Shown: positions 43,862 through 53,614, numbered from the stretch's first letter. The stretch: 64,000 nucleotides of DNA from Cyclobacteriaceae bacterium (GCA_019638255.1 JAHBUD010000001.1:1798001-1862000), one strand, 5' to 3'. Made by a program: numbers and translations. Notes: a model not told the origin generated them from the sequence alone.

Positions 43862-43900
43862 CGGGTGGTTTTCTAAAGCAAGGCCACCCGATTAATTTTG
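43862..43900 (+). terminator. Putative terminator of the sigma-factor operon
   Basis: CGGGTGG (43862-43868) pairs with CCACCCG (43884-43890) across a 15-base loop, followed by ATTAATTTT. The rest of the 187-base gap to the efflux operon shows nothing else recognisable. Confidence 0.5.
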
Positions 43901-44002
43901 AGATAAAACCCGTTCTCTTTAGAAATACGTGCAACTTTACCTGCTGAAGTTCCTTATGCAAAGGGAAGGTTATTATTACTTCATATTTAAAGCGCTTATG
44001 AA

Positions 44003-45490
44003 ATGAAAAAGAATCTGATCATTACGGGTGGAATCATTGTGGTTTTTGTCATCGGCTTTATGATTTACAAAAGCAACGCAAAGAGTGATGCAATAGATAT
44101 TTACGCTGCTGTTCAGCGTGGAGCCTTTAAGGTAGAAATTGAAACCACGGGTGAATTAGAGGCAAAAAATTCCGTAAAAATTCAAGCACCAACGCAGTTG
44201 CGCGAATACAGGGTAAATAACCTCACAATCCAAAGCATAGTTAATGAAGGTACAGTTGTGGAGCGTGGTGATTGGATCGCCACCCTCGATCGTTCCGAAT
44301 TCCAAGGACGCATCAAGGATAAGGAAATTGAACTGGAAAAGGCGCAAGCTAATTTTGTGCAAACGCAGTTGGACACAACCCTACAGCTTCGTCAATCGCG
44401 CGATGAACTGATAAATCTTCGGTATGATGTAGAAGAAAGGAAAATTATTCTGGAGCAATCCAAGTTTGAACCGCCTGCTACAATAAAACAGAATGAGATA
44501 AATATGGAGAAGTCGCAGCGGGCACTGGAACAAGCGTTGGAGAATTACAAAATCCGTAAGCGGCAGAACGTTGAAAAGATGAGAACGGTTAATGCAGAAT
44601 TACGCAAGGTTCAGAATGAGTACAATGGAATGATGACCTTAAATTCTGCCTTTAATATCGTGGCTCCGGAGCCAGGAATGGTGATCTATCGTAAAGGTTG
44701 GGATAATAAACCGATTAAGGCTGGTTCACAAATCAGCACATGGGATCCGGTAGTAGCTACGCTTCCTGATCTAACAACCATGATGTCGAAAACCTATGTA
44801 AACGAAGTTGACGTTCGTAAGGTCAAACCGGGTCAGAAAGTTGAAATTGGATTGGACGCTTACCCGGATAAGAAACTCTCCGGCAAAGTAATAAACGTAG
44901 CCAATGTTGGTGAGCAACGACCGAACAGCGATGCCAAAGTGTTTCAGGTAGATGTAGAAATTGCAGGTACAGATCCTTCGCTACGCCCTGCCATGACTAC
45001 CAGCAATAAGATAATAACAATGGTGTTGGATAGTGTGCTCTTCGTTCCGTTGGAGTGCCTTCACAGTCAGGCTGATTCCATAACCTATGTATTTAAGCGT
45101 GATGGCTTAAATACAGTCAAGCAGGAAATTATGATAGGAGAAACCAATGCCAATGATGTAGTGATTCTTGCCGGACTGCAATTGAATGATCGTGTTTACT
45201 TGTCGCTTCCATCGGCAAGGGGCGGAGATGTGCGCTTGTTACCTGAAATGGATGGTAAGCGTAAGAAACCTGAACCAAAGCAGGATGATCGTCCTGAAGA
45301 AAAAACAATAACACTCCCTAATGGGCAGGTAATAAAAGTATCAGCACAACGCGATCAGGTTCAGATGCCAACTCAAAACTCTCAGTTGGGTCAGGAAAAT
45401 AAGCAGCCTAGAAGGGAGGGTCAGCGGAAGGAAGGCGCACAACAAGAACGTCCTGCTCAACGTCCAGCCGCAGAGCGGGCAAAGCAATAG
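44003..45490 (+). CDS. HlyD/MacA-family periplasmic efflux adaptor
   Basis: 495 residues. One N-terminal membrane anchor (about 5-22) is followed by a barrel/lipoyl region (VEIETTGELEAKNSVKIQAP), a long coiled-coil hairpin (about 105-215) and the return lipoyl half (APEPGMVIYRKGW). The beta-barrel domain contains VDVRKVKPGQKVEIGLDAYP. The C-terminal tail (about 425-495) is low-complexity and rich in Q, R, P and E, which is unusual for the family. It bridges the inner-membrane permease and outer-membrane channel encoded by the next two genes, seven bases downstream. Confidence 0.9.
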   Translation: MKKNLIITGGIIVVFVIGFMIYKSNAKSDAIDIYAAVQRGAFKVEIETTGELEAKNSVKIQAPTQLREYRVNNLTIQSIVNEGTVVERGDWIATLDRSEFQGRIKDKEIELEKAQANFVQTQLDTTLQLRQSRDELINLRYDVEERKIILEQSKFEPPATIKQNEINMEKSQRALEQALENYKIRKRQNVEKMRTVNAELRKVQNEYNGMMTLNSAFNIVAPEPGMVIYRKGWDNKPIKAGSQISTWDPVVATLPDLTTMMSKTYVNEVDVRKVKPGQKVEIGLDAYPDKKLSGKVINVANVGEQRPNSDAKVFQVDVEIAGTDPSLRPAMTTSNKIITMVLDSVLFVPLECLHSQADSITYVFKRDGLNTVKQEIMIGETNANDVVILAGLQLNDRVYLSLPSARGGDVRLLPEMDGKRKKPEPKQDDRPEEKTITLPNGQVIKVSAQRDQVQMPTQNSQLGQENKQPRREGQRKEGAQQERPAQRPAAERAKQ

Positions 45491-45497
45491 TACGGCC

Positions 45498-46859
45498 ATG
45501 AAGGAAAGACTTTTTGCAAATCTTTACATTGCCATTGATGCAGTAATAGCCAACAAGGTTCGCTCATTGCTCACAGCCTTGGGTATTATTTTTGGTGTTG
45601 CGGCTGTTATTGCCATGTTGGCTATTGGAAATGGAGCTCAGCAAGAGATATTAGAGCAAATCAAATTAGTAGGTGTTAATAATATTGTTATTAAACCCAT
45701 TGTTGAACAGGAAGAGCAAAAAATTGCCGAGGCAACCGCTGAAAAGGAGAAGAAGAAATTTTCTCCGGGGTTAACCATTCGCGATGTTAACAGCATTGTG
45801 GAAACAGTTCCGGGTATCAGCAAAATAAGTCCGGAAATAATCCTGGAGACCACCATCATTAAAAGCGGTATTCGAAGATCGGCTAAGCTGGTAGGTGTGG
45901 AGCCCGTGTATTTTGATATTTACAATTTTGAGCTCTCTGATGGATCCATTTTTACGCCTGAACATTTAAAGATGGGTGCACCGGTTTGCATTATTGGTAA
46001 CTCCATCCGCACAAAATTCTTCCCCACCGAAAACCCGGTTGGAAAATCCATTAAAGTTGGCCCTAACTGGCTAACCATTATCGGGGTAATGAAAGAACGC
46101 TATGTATCCGAAAGCAGTATTGCCAAACTTGGCATACGCGATTTCAATATGGATGTGTACGCTCCACTTCAAACGGTTTTGATACGCTACAAAAACCGCG
46201 ATTTGGTTATTCAAAACACAATAAATCCCGTCCAGAATTTTAGTCGAGGAAGAATTATCATCATTGGCGGAGATGAAGGGGCCGATGATTCAGGTCCGGC
46301 TGTTAACTATCATCAACTTGATCGGCTTGTAATTCAAGTGGATCAAACGAATATGCTTAACCCAACTGCTGAAATACTTTCCAGGTTGTTACAGCGAAGG
46401 CATTATGGTGTGGTGGATTACGAGATTGAAATTCCGGAATTGTTGTTAAAACAGCAGCAACGCACCAACGATATTTTTAACTACGTATTGGGTGCAATAG
46501 CAGGCATTTCGTTGTTGGTAGGGGGCATTGGAATTATGAACATTATGCTGGCTTCCGTTTTGGAACGAATAAAGGAAATAGGCCTGCGCTTGGCGATAGG
46601 TGCACAAAAAAATGACATTGTTCAACAGTTTCTTTTTGAGGCTGTAATGATCAGCGTAAGCGGTGGCATTATAGGTGTAATACTGGGTGTTACCCTGGCC
46701 ATGCTGGTTTCATCGTTTGCCAATATCCCTACCGTTATTAGCCTTGCATCCATTGTTTTATCTTTTGGTGTGGCCGCTACTGTAGGCTTGATCTTTGGAA
46801 TAGCACCGGCTCGTAAAGCCGCTATGCAAGACCCGATTACTTCTTTACGCTATGAATAA
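45498..46859 (+). CDS. MacB-like ABC transporter permease (no ATPase domain)
   Basis: 453 residues. One N-terminal membrane helix (about 18-42, with LLTALGIIFGVAAVIAMLAI), a large periplasmic MacB_PCD domain (about 45-315) and a C-terminal FtsX domain with three helices (GGIGIMNIMLASVLERIKEI and LAMLVSSFANIPT). The conserved end PARKAAMQDPITSLRYE is present. MacB itself has a fused N-terminal ATPase; none is present here or in the neighbouring genes, so an unlinked ATPase must energise it. The stop overlaps the start of the TolC-like gene by eight bases. Confidence 0.9.
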   Translation: MKERLFANLYIAIDAVIANKVRSLLTALGIIFGVAAVIAMLAIGNGAQQEILEQIKLVGVNNIVIKPIVEQEEQKIAEATAEKEKKKFSPGLTIRDVNSIVETVPGISKISPEIILETTIIKSGIRRSAKLVGVEPVYFDIYNFELSDGSIFTPEHLKMGAPVCIIGNSIRTKFFPTENPVGKSIKVGPNWLTIIGVMKERYVSESSIAKLGIRDFNMDVYAPLQTVLIRYKNRDLVIQNTINPVQNFSRGRIIIIGGDEGADDSGPAVNYHQLDRLVIQVDQTNMLNPTAEILSRLLQRRHYGVVDYEIEIPELLLKQQQRTNDIFNYVLGAIAGISLLVGGIGIMNIMLASVLERIKEIGLRLAIGAQKNDIVQQFLFEAVMISVSGGIIGVILGVTLAMLVSSFANIPTVISLASIVLSFGVAATVGLIFGIAPARKAAMQDPITSLRYE

Positions 46860-48324
46860 AATTCGTTTAATAAGTGCGATCACATGGATGGTATTAGTCG
46901 TGTGTTCGCAAACACATGCCCAAACAAAACGGTATACATTACCGGATGTTATTGAACTGGCGAAGAATCAATCGCCATTATCGAAACAAGCTCAAACAAG
47001 AAAGGAAAACCGGTTTTGGCAGTACCGCCTTTACAGGACTAATCTTAATCCGCAACTACGACTAAGCGGAACATTACCTGCATACACAAAGAGTGTTAGT
47101 CAGGCACCGCTAGCGGACGGATCATTTGTATACACCACAGTGGAACAGTCGAATAATAATATGAACCTCGGGTTGGTGCAACCACTATCGTTTAGCGGAG
47201 GTACCATTTCGGTTAACTCGGGTGTGCAATATTTTAGAAATTTTCAGGCAGTCAATCCGAATCCTTCAATTCAATGGGGTGGAACAGTGATGAATATTCA
47301 GCTTAATCAGCCCATATTTGCTTTCAACGCATTAAACTGGGATCGAAGAACAGAGCCATTACGATACGAGGAGTCAAGAAGAAGTTATGTTGAAGAGATG
47401 GAGTTTATTTCAAGAAATGCAGTAACACGCTTTTTTGATGTATTGGATGCGCAGATCAATTTGCAGATTGCAGAATTCAACCTGGCCAATAACGATACGA
47501 TTTATAAGATTGAAGAGGGACGGTATAATATAGGCACCACTACAAAGGACAAGTTGCTGCAAGCCGAATTGCAGTTACTTCGTTCACGACAAGATGTAAC
47601 ACAGGCCAAGATCAACTTGCAAATAACCCGGCTACAGATGCGCAGTTACCTCGGCTTGCGTGATAATGAGCAATTTGAGCTGTTTTTACCGGAAGGTATT
47701 CCTCCATTATACATCTCGCCAGATGAAGCTTTGCAATTGGCGAAAGAAAACCGGGCGGATTATTTGGCTTTTGAAAGACGTAAAATTGAGGCAGATCGGG
47801 AGGTGGCCCAAGCGAAAGGTCAACGGTTTCAAACCAATGTAACGGCAGCGTTTGGATTAAATAATTACGGGCTATCTCTGCCTGAAATCTATCAGGATCC
47901 TACCCGCCAACAGGCTTTTGCACTTACACTGAATGTGCCCATAGTGGATTGGGGCAGAAATCAGGCAAGGATGCAAACCGCCATTGCGAACAAAAAACTG
48001 AACGACTATGTAATAGCCCAGGATGAGATTGACTTCGAGCAGGAAATTATCACTCAGGTGGGGCAGTTTGATGTGCTTTTAAGTCAAATTGAAATTACCC
48101 GCAAATCGGATGAAGTAGCCGATGAACGGTATGTGGTTTCCCAAAACCGATACCTCATTGGCAAGATTGACATTACCAACCTGAACATAGCGCTTACCGA
48201 GAAGGATGCAGCTAAACGTAGCTATGTTGGTGCTTTACGTGCTTTCTGGACATCGTATTACGATTTGCGCAGGCTAACCCTATATGATTTTTCGAGCAGG
48301 CGTTTGCTATACATAAGCGAATGA
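46852..48324 (+). CDS. TolC-family outer membrane efflux protein
   Basis: 490 residues with a signal peptide (about 1-24, ending HAQ). It has the two-repeat OEP architecture: long alpha-helical hairpins (SRNAVTRFFDVLDAQINLQIAEFNLANN and QEIITQVGQFDVLLSQIEIT) separated by short beta-strand segments for the barrel. NVPIVDWGRNQARMQTA is a typical start of the second repeat. Together with the adaptor and permease it forms a tripartite exporter spanning both membranes. Substrate unknown. Confidence 0.9.
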   Translation: MNKIRLISAITWMVLVVCSQTHAQTKRYTLPDVIELAKNQSPLSKQAQTRKENRFWQYRLYRTNLNPQLRLSGTLPAYTKSVSQAPLADGSFVYTTVEQSNNNMNLGLVQPLSFSGGTISVNSGVQYFRNFQAVNPNPSIQWGGTVMNIQLNQPIFAFNALNWDRRTEPLRYEESRRSYVEEMEFISRNAVTRFFDVLDAQINLQIAEFNLANNDTIYKIEEGRYNIGTTTKDKLLQAELQLLRSRQDVTQAKINLQITRLQMRSYLGLRDNEQFELFLPEGIPPLYISPDEALQLAKENRADYLAFERRKIEADREVAQAKGQRFQTNVTAAFGLNNYGLSLPEIYQDPTRQQAFALTLNVPIVDWGRNQARMQTAIANKKLNDYVIAQDEIDFEQEIITQVGQFDVLLSQIEITRKSDEVADERYVVSQNRYLIGKIDITNLNIALTEKDAAKRSYVGALRAFWTSYYDLRRLTLYDFSSRRLLYISE

Positions 48325-48367
48325 CAACGACACACATAGCCGGTTGATTGTTGGTAGTTGAATTCTT

Positions 48368-48375
48368 TATCTTCG
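48368..48375 (+). promoter_or_regulatory. Putative -7 promoter box of the ceramidase-like gene
   Basis: TATCTTCG, one mismatch to TAnnTTTG, ends 13 bases before the ATG at 48389. TTG at 48344-48346 could serve as the -33 element. Confidence 0.35.
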
Positions 48376-48388
48376 CGCTTTGACTGTT

Positions 48389-49732
48389 ATGAAGCGGGTT
48401 TTAAGATTCTTCCTGTATTTTATCGGCTCCTTTATTGGTTTACTGTTTATCATTGTTTTGGTAGGCGTTGCCCCTGTAAATCGGAGCATCGATAGATCAA
48501 AGGCAAAGCAAGGCATGGAGGAAACTGTAGCCTCCTTGCCATCAGCCGCTAAACCAATATCATCGTTTCAGGTTGGCTACGCCAAGGTTAACCTCACACC
48601 TTCATTTCCGGTCGCAACAGCCGGTTATGGTAAGCGCAAAGGAAAATTAATCGAGGGCATTCGTGATTCAATTTTTGTACGGGCAATGGTTATTCATAAT
48701 GGTTCAGAGCGGGTGGCTATTGTGAGTGCTGATCTGTTAATCATTCCGCCAACAGTCTCTGCTATTTTAGAAAAGGAACTAGTCCAGATAGGTTTTTCGC
48801 TTGAGAATACCTACCTGGGGGCAACACATAGTCATAACAGCATTGGCCATTGGGGTGAGGGCGCAACAACTTTCTTATACGGCTCATACGAAGAAGAAGT
48901 GGTGCGGTTTATTGTTGATAAAATAAAGGAATGTGTTTCAGCAGCAGCCCGTACTACGCAGCCGGCTCGAATTAACTATGGAACAGTGGCCATTCCTCAA
49001 GCGGTAAGAAACCGGTTGATTAAAAACGGTCCCGTTGACTCATTGCTTCGTGTGATGGAGGTTGTGGCTCATAATAACAGCAAACAGGTGCTGTTAAGTT
49101 ATACTGCACATGCAACATGCCTTTCGGCTTCAGATTTACGGTTGTCCAGGGACTATCCGGGGGCACTGGTTGATTCACTGGAGGCCAAAGGGTATTCCTT
49201 TGCGATGTTTTTGGCTGGTGCGGTAGGCAGCCATTCCTGCAAAATACCTGAGGGTGAAGATTGCATCAGTTGGATGGCAAGTGAAGTTTCTTCAAATCTT
49301 AGGCTTCATGCCAACGAATTCAAACCTATGCGCGACAGTTCGCTTGCCTTTTATCGGGTGTCATTGCTGCTGCCCGATCCGCAACCAAAACTAACAGGCT
49401 CACTTGCTTTACGTCCCTGGCTTTTCCGTTATGCATTTGGCGAATATCCTGTTTATCTAAATGCGTTGGCGTTGGGTGAAGTTTTGATGATCGGAACACC
49501 CTGTGATTATTCCGGTGAATTTAACAACCAACTCGATCAATACGCTTCACAGTACGGGTTAACAACCATGATCACCAGTTTTAACGGAGGGTACATCGGT
49601 TACGTAACGCCCGATAAATATTTTGATGAAAATTACCATGAAACCCGACTGATGAATTGGTATGGTTACGGAAATGGTGATTATGTGACTTCCTCCATAA
49701 AAGCGCTTATTGAACACAGCGGCAAGAAATAA
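48389..49732 (+). CDS. Neutral/alkaline ceramidase N-terminal-domain protein
   Basis: 447 residues. One N-terminal membrane anchor (about 5-27) leads into a periplasmic domain starting VGYAKVNLTPSFPVATAGYG. The segment LGATHSHNSIGHWGEG carries the zinc-ligand histidines of the neutral ceramidase family, and SYTAHATCLSA and LAGAVGSHSC correspond to further active-site regions. The full ceramidase has a C-terminal Ig-like domain that is missing here, so ceramide hydrolysis is not certain. Sphingolipids occur in many Bacteroidota. The ATG at 48389 is preferred to a TTG at 48380. Confidence 0.8.
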   Translation: MKRVLRFFLYFIGSFIGLLFIIVLVGVAPVNRSIDRSKAKQGMEETVASLPSAAKPISSFQVGYAKVNLTPSFPVATAGYGKRKGKLIEGIRDSIFVRAMVIHNGSERVAIVSADLLIIPPTVSAILEKELVQIGFSLENTYLGATHSHNSIGHWGEGATTFLYGSYEEEVVRFIVDKIKECVSAAARTTQPARINYGTVAIPQAVRNRLIKNGPVDSLLRVMEVVAHNNSKQVLLSYTAHATCLSASDLRLSRDYPGALVDSLEAKGYSFAMFLAGAVGSHSCKIPEGEDCISWMASEVSSNLRLHANEFKPMRDSSLAFYRVSLLLPDPQPKLTGSLALRPWLFRYAFGEYPVYLNALALGEVLMIGTPCDYSGEFNNQLDQYASQYGLTTMITSFNGGYIGYVTPDKYFDENYHETRLMNWYGYGNGDYVTSSIKALIEHSGKK

Positions 49733-49741
49733 TCTTCTCGC

Positions 49742-49768
49742 TAAGCTGAATTTTCATCAGCTTAAATT
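49742..49768. terminator. Hairpin between the convergent ceramidase-like and YfhO genes
   Basis: TAAGCTGA (49742-49749) and TCAGCTTA (49757-49764) form an 8-base stem with a 7-base loop. The flanks are A/T-rich but lack a long T run. It lies between the two convergent genes and may terminate either direction. Confidence 0.45.
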
Positions 49769-49797
49769 AAGCAGATTTAACAGCTTACGAGTTTCAA

Positions 49798-52224
49798 TTA
49801 CTCGTTTGATTTCCAACTCCAGGCTACACATCCCAGTAAGGTAATGAGCACTAGCCAGGAAGCCACCAACGTTATTTTATCACCAATCCGGTATGCATCA
49901 GGCATAAATGTAAACTCAACCACATGCTGTCCTGCCGGAACAACCAAGGCTCTTAAAACATAGTTTGCACGAAGTATTGGAACCTCCTTTCCATCAATAG
50001 TCGCTCGCCAGCCAGCCGGATAATAAATTTCCGAGAATACGGCCAGGTTATCTGTAGTGGTGGATGCTTCGTAGCGAAGGATATTGGGTTTATTCTCAAT
50101 AATTCGAATGGTGGCGGTGGAATCAGGTTGAATGGTTGGTAACGAAAATCGCGAGGCATCGATAACCGCCTCTGTTTTTGAATCAATCGAACAGGTGCGG
50201 TTGAGTTCATCGTTGGCCGAATTAACGGATACAACGTTTTGTACAAACCATGCCGGCCCGTTTGCTTCGAGGTTGGTGACCACATTTTCGCGGTTTTGCC
50301 CGTACATCAGGTATTTTGTGTTGAGCATATTCAACACTGGGTATTTTGAGAAATCAAACCGGCCTTGCTGGGCTTCATTAATAAATGATGTGAATTCTTG
50401 GGTGATACAGGAGTCATACAAATCTTGGTAACGCCTTATTTTTGCGCCATGATACCCACCGATTGAATTGTGATAATAGGATGTTAGGGCGTCATTCATC
50501 GGGCCATTAATATTCATTACCCGGAAATAGCTTTTGTCCGCCATTACTTGCTGGTCACCTGCACTAAGTTGGATGCCTGCAGTTTTACTTTTGCGTTGGT
50601 AATTGTCCTGCGAAAAATACCTTCTATCTACTACGGCCATATCCATCAACATAAAGAAAATCAGCATCCCATAAAAAGCGGCCGGTGTCTTCTTAAATAA
50701 CCCAAGGTATATGAATATAAAAACTCCTGACATGAAAGCCAGTGAGCGAAGTGCATCGGCACGAAGTAAACTCCTGCGTTCATCACGCAAGGCATTCATA
50801 AACCAGGCCGGTAAATTGCTTTCGCCTTCTTTCAGAAAACTAAACATGCCGGCAAACAAAAGGAGCAATGCACAAATACCTCCGCTAATACCAAAAGCGA
50901 TGATCAGCTTTTTCTTATTTGCTTTGTTGAGACCGTCTTTCGTTAATTCCTGAAGACCTAACATCCCCAGTAAGGGCATGGCAAAAAGTGTGATGGCAAT
51001 GGAAAAAGTTACTGAACGGAATTTATTGTATCCGGGAAAGTAGTCGAACATGAAATAATTAAATGCGGGAAAGTTACTGCCCCAGGTTAGCATAATGGCG
51101 AGTACACTAAGGGGCAAAAGCCACCATACATATTTTCGTTCGCAGAACACGATGCCCAGAATGAAAAGAAAGAAAATAATGGCTCCACCGTAATAAGGCG
51201 CGGATAGTCCTTGCGGGCCCCAGTAGGCAGAGTGCGCCATTTGTTGCGGATTGTATTGAATACCTTGTGCATTTAGTGCCTTACGCGCAGCACTTTTTTC
51301 ATCGTCAAAAATATTTTGCATGCTTGAGCCTCCGTAAAAATTCGGGATCAGCAACGTTATGGGTTCCAGAATTCCGTTACTGTAGTCAAAGGCGTAATCT
51401 TTTCGCAAGCCATCAGTTGGTTGTGTGCCCGGTTTTGAAAGTTCAGATTTACCCCGGATAGAATATTTACTGTATTCACTGATCGACCAGAGCGGACCAA
51501 AAAATGATCCTACGGCAATTAATGCCGCAGGTATGAGCAGTGCAACATTTTTAAAAAGATCCGGCACTTGTTTTTCACGTATCGCCCAAATGAGCTGAAC
51601 GATGCCATAGCCCAGTATAATCAATGTGAGATAATAGGTAATCTGGAGGTGGTTTTCCCTGAGGTGCAAAGCCAGCGCAGCCGTGGTAATTCCGAAACCC
51701 AATATGCGCTTGCCTGAAAAAGTTAGGTGTATACCTGCCATTACTAAGGGCATAAAGGCGATGGCACCAATGCGGGCATTGTGTCCGGCTGAAATACCGA
51801 TAATCATGTACGAGGATAAACCAAAAGCAATTGCCCCGGCTATGGCGAGATAAGGCTTTACCCGGAAGGAGAGAAGCATAAGGTAGTAGCACAGAAAGGC
51901 CAGAAATATATTCCTGACAGGATGTGGTAGTCCAGCGGATAGCACAATCTTCAATCCGGTAATGGCCTGGTAACTCCAGTCAACATTAATCAGGTATGCA
52001 GGCATGCCGCTGAACATGCTGGGTGACCACAAACCTTCTTCACCGGTTTTGTCGCGGTAATCGCGTAAGGCTTTCGCACCACCAACGGATTGGGTAATGT
52101 CATGCTGATTGATGGCTTTATTGTCAAAAAAGACCGGACCAAAAAAGAAGATGGTTATGATGAGGAATGCAACAACAGCAATGAAGTGTGGGAGAACCTG
52201 TTCTGTAAAATTTATTTTTTTCAT
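49798..52224 (-). CDS. YfhO family membrane protein
   Basis: 808 residues with about 13 hydrophobic helices in the first 560 and a C-terminal periplasmic beta-rich domain ending in one more helix. INQHDITQSVGGAKALRDYR near the N-terminus, FSGMPAYLINV and the C-terminal FSEIYYPAGWRATIDGKEVP are YfhO family hallmarks. The protein is a GT-C-like glycosyltransferase homologue; in Firmicutes, relatives glycosylate lipoteichoic acid. The substrate in this organism is unknown. It lies between a ceramidase-like gene and moaA with no operon partner. Confidence 0.85.
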   Translation of the reverse strand: MKKINFTEQVLPHFIAVVAFLIITIFFFGPVFFDNKAINQHDITQSVGGAKALRDYRDKTGEEGLWSPSMFSGMPAYLINVDWSYQAITGLKIVLSAGLPHPVRNIFLAFLCYYLMLLSFRVKPYLAIAGAIAFGLSSYMIIGISAGHNARIGAIAFMPLVMAGIHLTFSGKRILGFGITTAALALHLRENHLQITYYLTLIILGYGIVQLIWAIREKQVPDLFKNVALLIPAALIAVGSFFGPLWSISEYSKYSIRGKSELSKPGTQPTDGLRKDYAFDYSNGILEPITLLIPNFYGGSSMQNIFDDEKSAARKALNAQGIQYNPQQMAHSAYWGPQGLSAPYYGGAIIFFLFILGIVFCERKYVWWLLPLSVLAIMLTWGSNFPAFNYFMFDYFPGYNKFRSVTFSIAITLFAMPLLGMLGLQELTKDGLNKANKKKLIIAFGISGGICALLLLFAGMFSFLKEGESNLPAWFMNALRDERRSLLRADALRSLAFMSGVFIFIYLGLFKKTPAAFYGMLIFFMLMDMAVVDRRYFSQDNYQRKSKTAGIQLSAGDQQVMADKSYFRVMNINGPMNDALTSYYHNSIGGYHGAKIRRYQDLYDSCITQEFTSFINEAQQGRFDFSKYPVLNMLNTKYLMYGQNRENVVTNLEANGPAWFVQNVVSVNSANDELNRTCSIDSKTEAVIDASRFSLPTIQPDSTATIRIIENKPNILRYEASTTTDNLAVFSEIYYPAGWRATIDGKEVPILRANYVLRALVVPAGQHVVEFTFMPDAYRIGDKITLVASWLVLITLLGCVAWSWKSNE

Positions 52225-52278
52225 GAGCTATGGAATACCGTGCAAAATAGGAACTACAAATGAAATCTTCACATCTGG

Positions 52279-53280
52279 TTATCCTCCAATCGTTGACATC
52301 GATTCGGAAGCAGGTTGATGATTGTGACGGTTTGATTCGGCTTCAAAGCCATCCTTTGGCCGTTGTGCAAACGCCTGAAGCAATCGGTCTTTAATTTCTT
52401 CATCGGAGCTTCCACTGCGAATCAGATCCCGGATGTTCAACACTCCGTCATCGTATAGGCATGTTTTTAACATACCTTTTGCGGTAAGCCTGATGCGGTT
52501 ACAACTTCCACAAAAAGTACGGCTAAAGGCGGCTATAATGCCGATGTCTCCCTGATAGCCGGGGATGGCATAGTGATAGGCTGTTGAAGAATCGGGGTCG
52601 TTTATTTTTTGTAGCGTTGGATGGTGAAGCCGGATATAATCCAGAATTTTTTTGTAGGTCCATTGTAGCTGCGGGTAATGATTACCCGCTCCATTGAAGG
52701 GCATTTCTTCAATGAAGCGAACAGACACAGGATTATTTTTTGTCAAGTCGATTAAGGGAAGGATATCCTCAATATTCTTTCCATCCATCACCACCGCATT
52801 AATTTTTACGGGTATAGCGTGCCGTATCAGATTCTGAAAGGTTTTCATGACCTTATCAAATTCATCCCTTCGGGTGATTTCATGAAATCGTTTTTTATCA
52901 AGCGTATCCAGGCTAAGGTTTACCGAAGCTATCGATAGCGCTTTCAGCTCATCAATGTAAGGCGCGGTAAGTACACCGTTGGTAGTAAGGTGTACATCTT
53001 GAATGCCAGATGTTGTTACGATTTTCCAGATTAATTTCATCAGGTCTGTTCGTACAAAGGGTTCACCGCCTGTAATGCGAACTTTTGATATCCCCATTGA
53101 GGCCATCAAGGCCACCAGGCGCTCGATTTCCTCAAAGGTTAACAATTCCTTTTTAGGCAAATAGGTAATGCCTTGTTCGGGCATGCAATAAAAGCAACGC
53201 AGGTTACAGCGATCCGTAACCGCCAGGCGAAGGTAATTGATTACCCTGCCGTGATTATCGTATAGTTTCGCATTGCCCAT
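52279..53280 (-). CDS. moaA: GTP 3',8-cyclase MoaA
   Basis: Radical-SAM enzyme for the first step of molybdenum-cofactor synthesis, 333 residues. The SAM cluster ligands are C25, C29 and C32 (CNLRCFYC); the C-terminal GTP-binding cluster ligands are C257, C260 and C274. The C-terminal GG needed for activation in MoaA (ending STIGG) is present. The ATG at 53280 is preceded at four bases by a promoter-like box. It is divergent from moaD. Confidence 0.96.
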   Translation of the reverse strand: MGNAKLYDNHGRVINYLRLAVTDRCNLRCFYCMPEQGITYLPKKELLTFEEIERLVALMASMGISKVRITGGEPFVRTDLMKLIWKIVTTSGIQDVHLTTNGVLTAPYIDELKALSIASVNLSLDTLDKKRFHEITRRDEFDKVMKTFQNLIRHAIPVKINAVVMDGKNIEDILPLIDLTKNNPVSVRFIEEMPFNGAGNHYPQLQWTYKKILDYIRLHHPTLQKINDPDSSTAYHYAIPGYQGDIGIIAAFSRTFCGSCNRIRLTAKGMLKTCLYDDGVLNIRDLIRSGSSDEEIKDRLLQAFAQRPKDGFEAESNRHNHQPASESMSTIGG

Positions 53281-53284
53281 GGTG

Positions 53285-53292
53285 GAAAGATA
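53285..53292 (-). promoter_or_regulatory. Putative -7 promoter box of moaA
   Basis: TATCTTTC on the minus strand (TAnnTTTG with the last base changed) ends four bases before the moaA ATG. Confidence 0.4.
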
Positions 53293-53323
53293 TTAAATAG
53301 GCATGTCACAAACAGCGATTTTC

Positions 53324-53331
53324 TATATTTC
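53324..53331 (+). promoter_or_regulatory. Putative -7 promoter box of moaD
   Basis: TATATTTC on the plus strand lies 40 bases upstream of the moaD ATG, in the 91-base region shared with moaA. Confidence 0.35.
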
Positions 53332-53371
53332 GCACGTTGTTAACCTATAGACAGACGAAAACACACACTAA

Positions 53372-53614
53372 ATGAAATTGAAGGTAAAGGCTTTTGGAAT
53401 AACCCGTGAGATTATGGGGGCGAATGAAGTAATTATTGACGTGCAGGAAAGCGCAACAGTTGGTGATTTTAAAGCAGTGCTTTTTAGCCAATATCCACGA
53501 CTTAAAGCCCTTACCTCATTGTTCATAGCAGTTAACCATGCCTATGCAGAGGATGACGAAAAACTTACTGCAGAGGCCGAAATTGCGCTAATCCCTCCGG
53601 TTGCAGGAGGGTAA
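53372..53614 (+). CDS. moaD: Molybdopterin synthase sulfur carrier subunit MoaD
   Basis: 80 residues, ubiquitin-like fold. It ends in the required Gly-Gly (IPPVAGG), which is adenylated and thiocarboxylated to donate sulfur to precursor Z. It pairs with MoaE encoded 96 bases downstream. No moeB-like activating gene is in the window. Confidence 0.93.
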   Translation: MKLKVKAFGITREIMGANEVIIDVQESATVGDFKAVLFSQYPRLKALTSLFIAVNHAYAEDDEKLTAEAEIALIPPVAGG

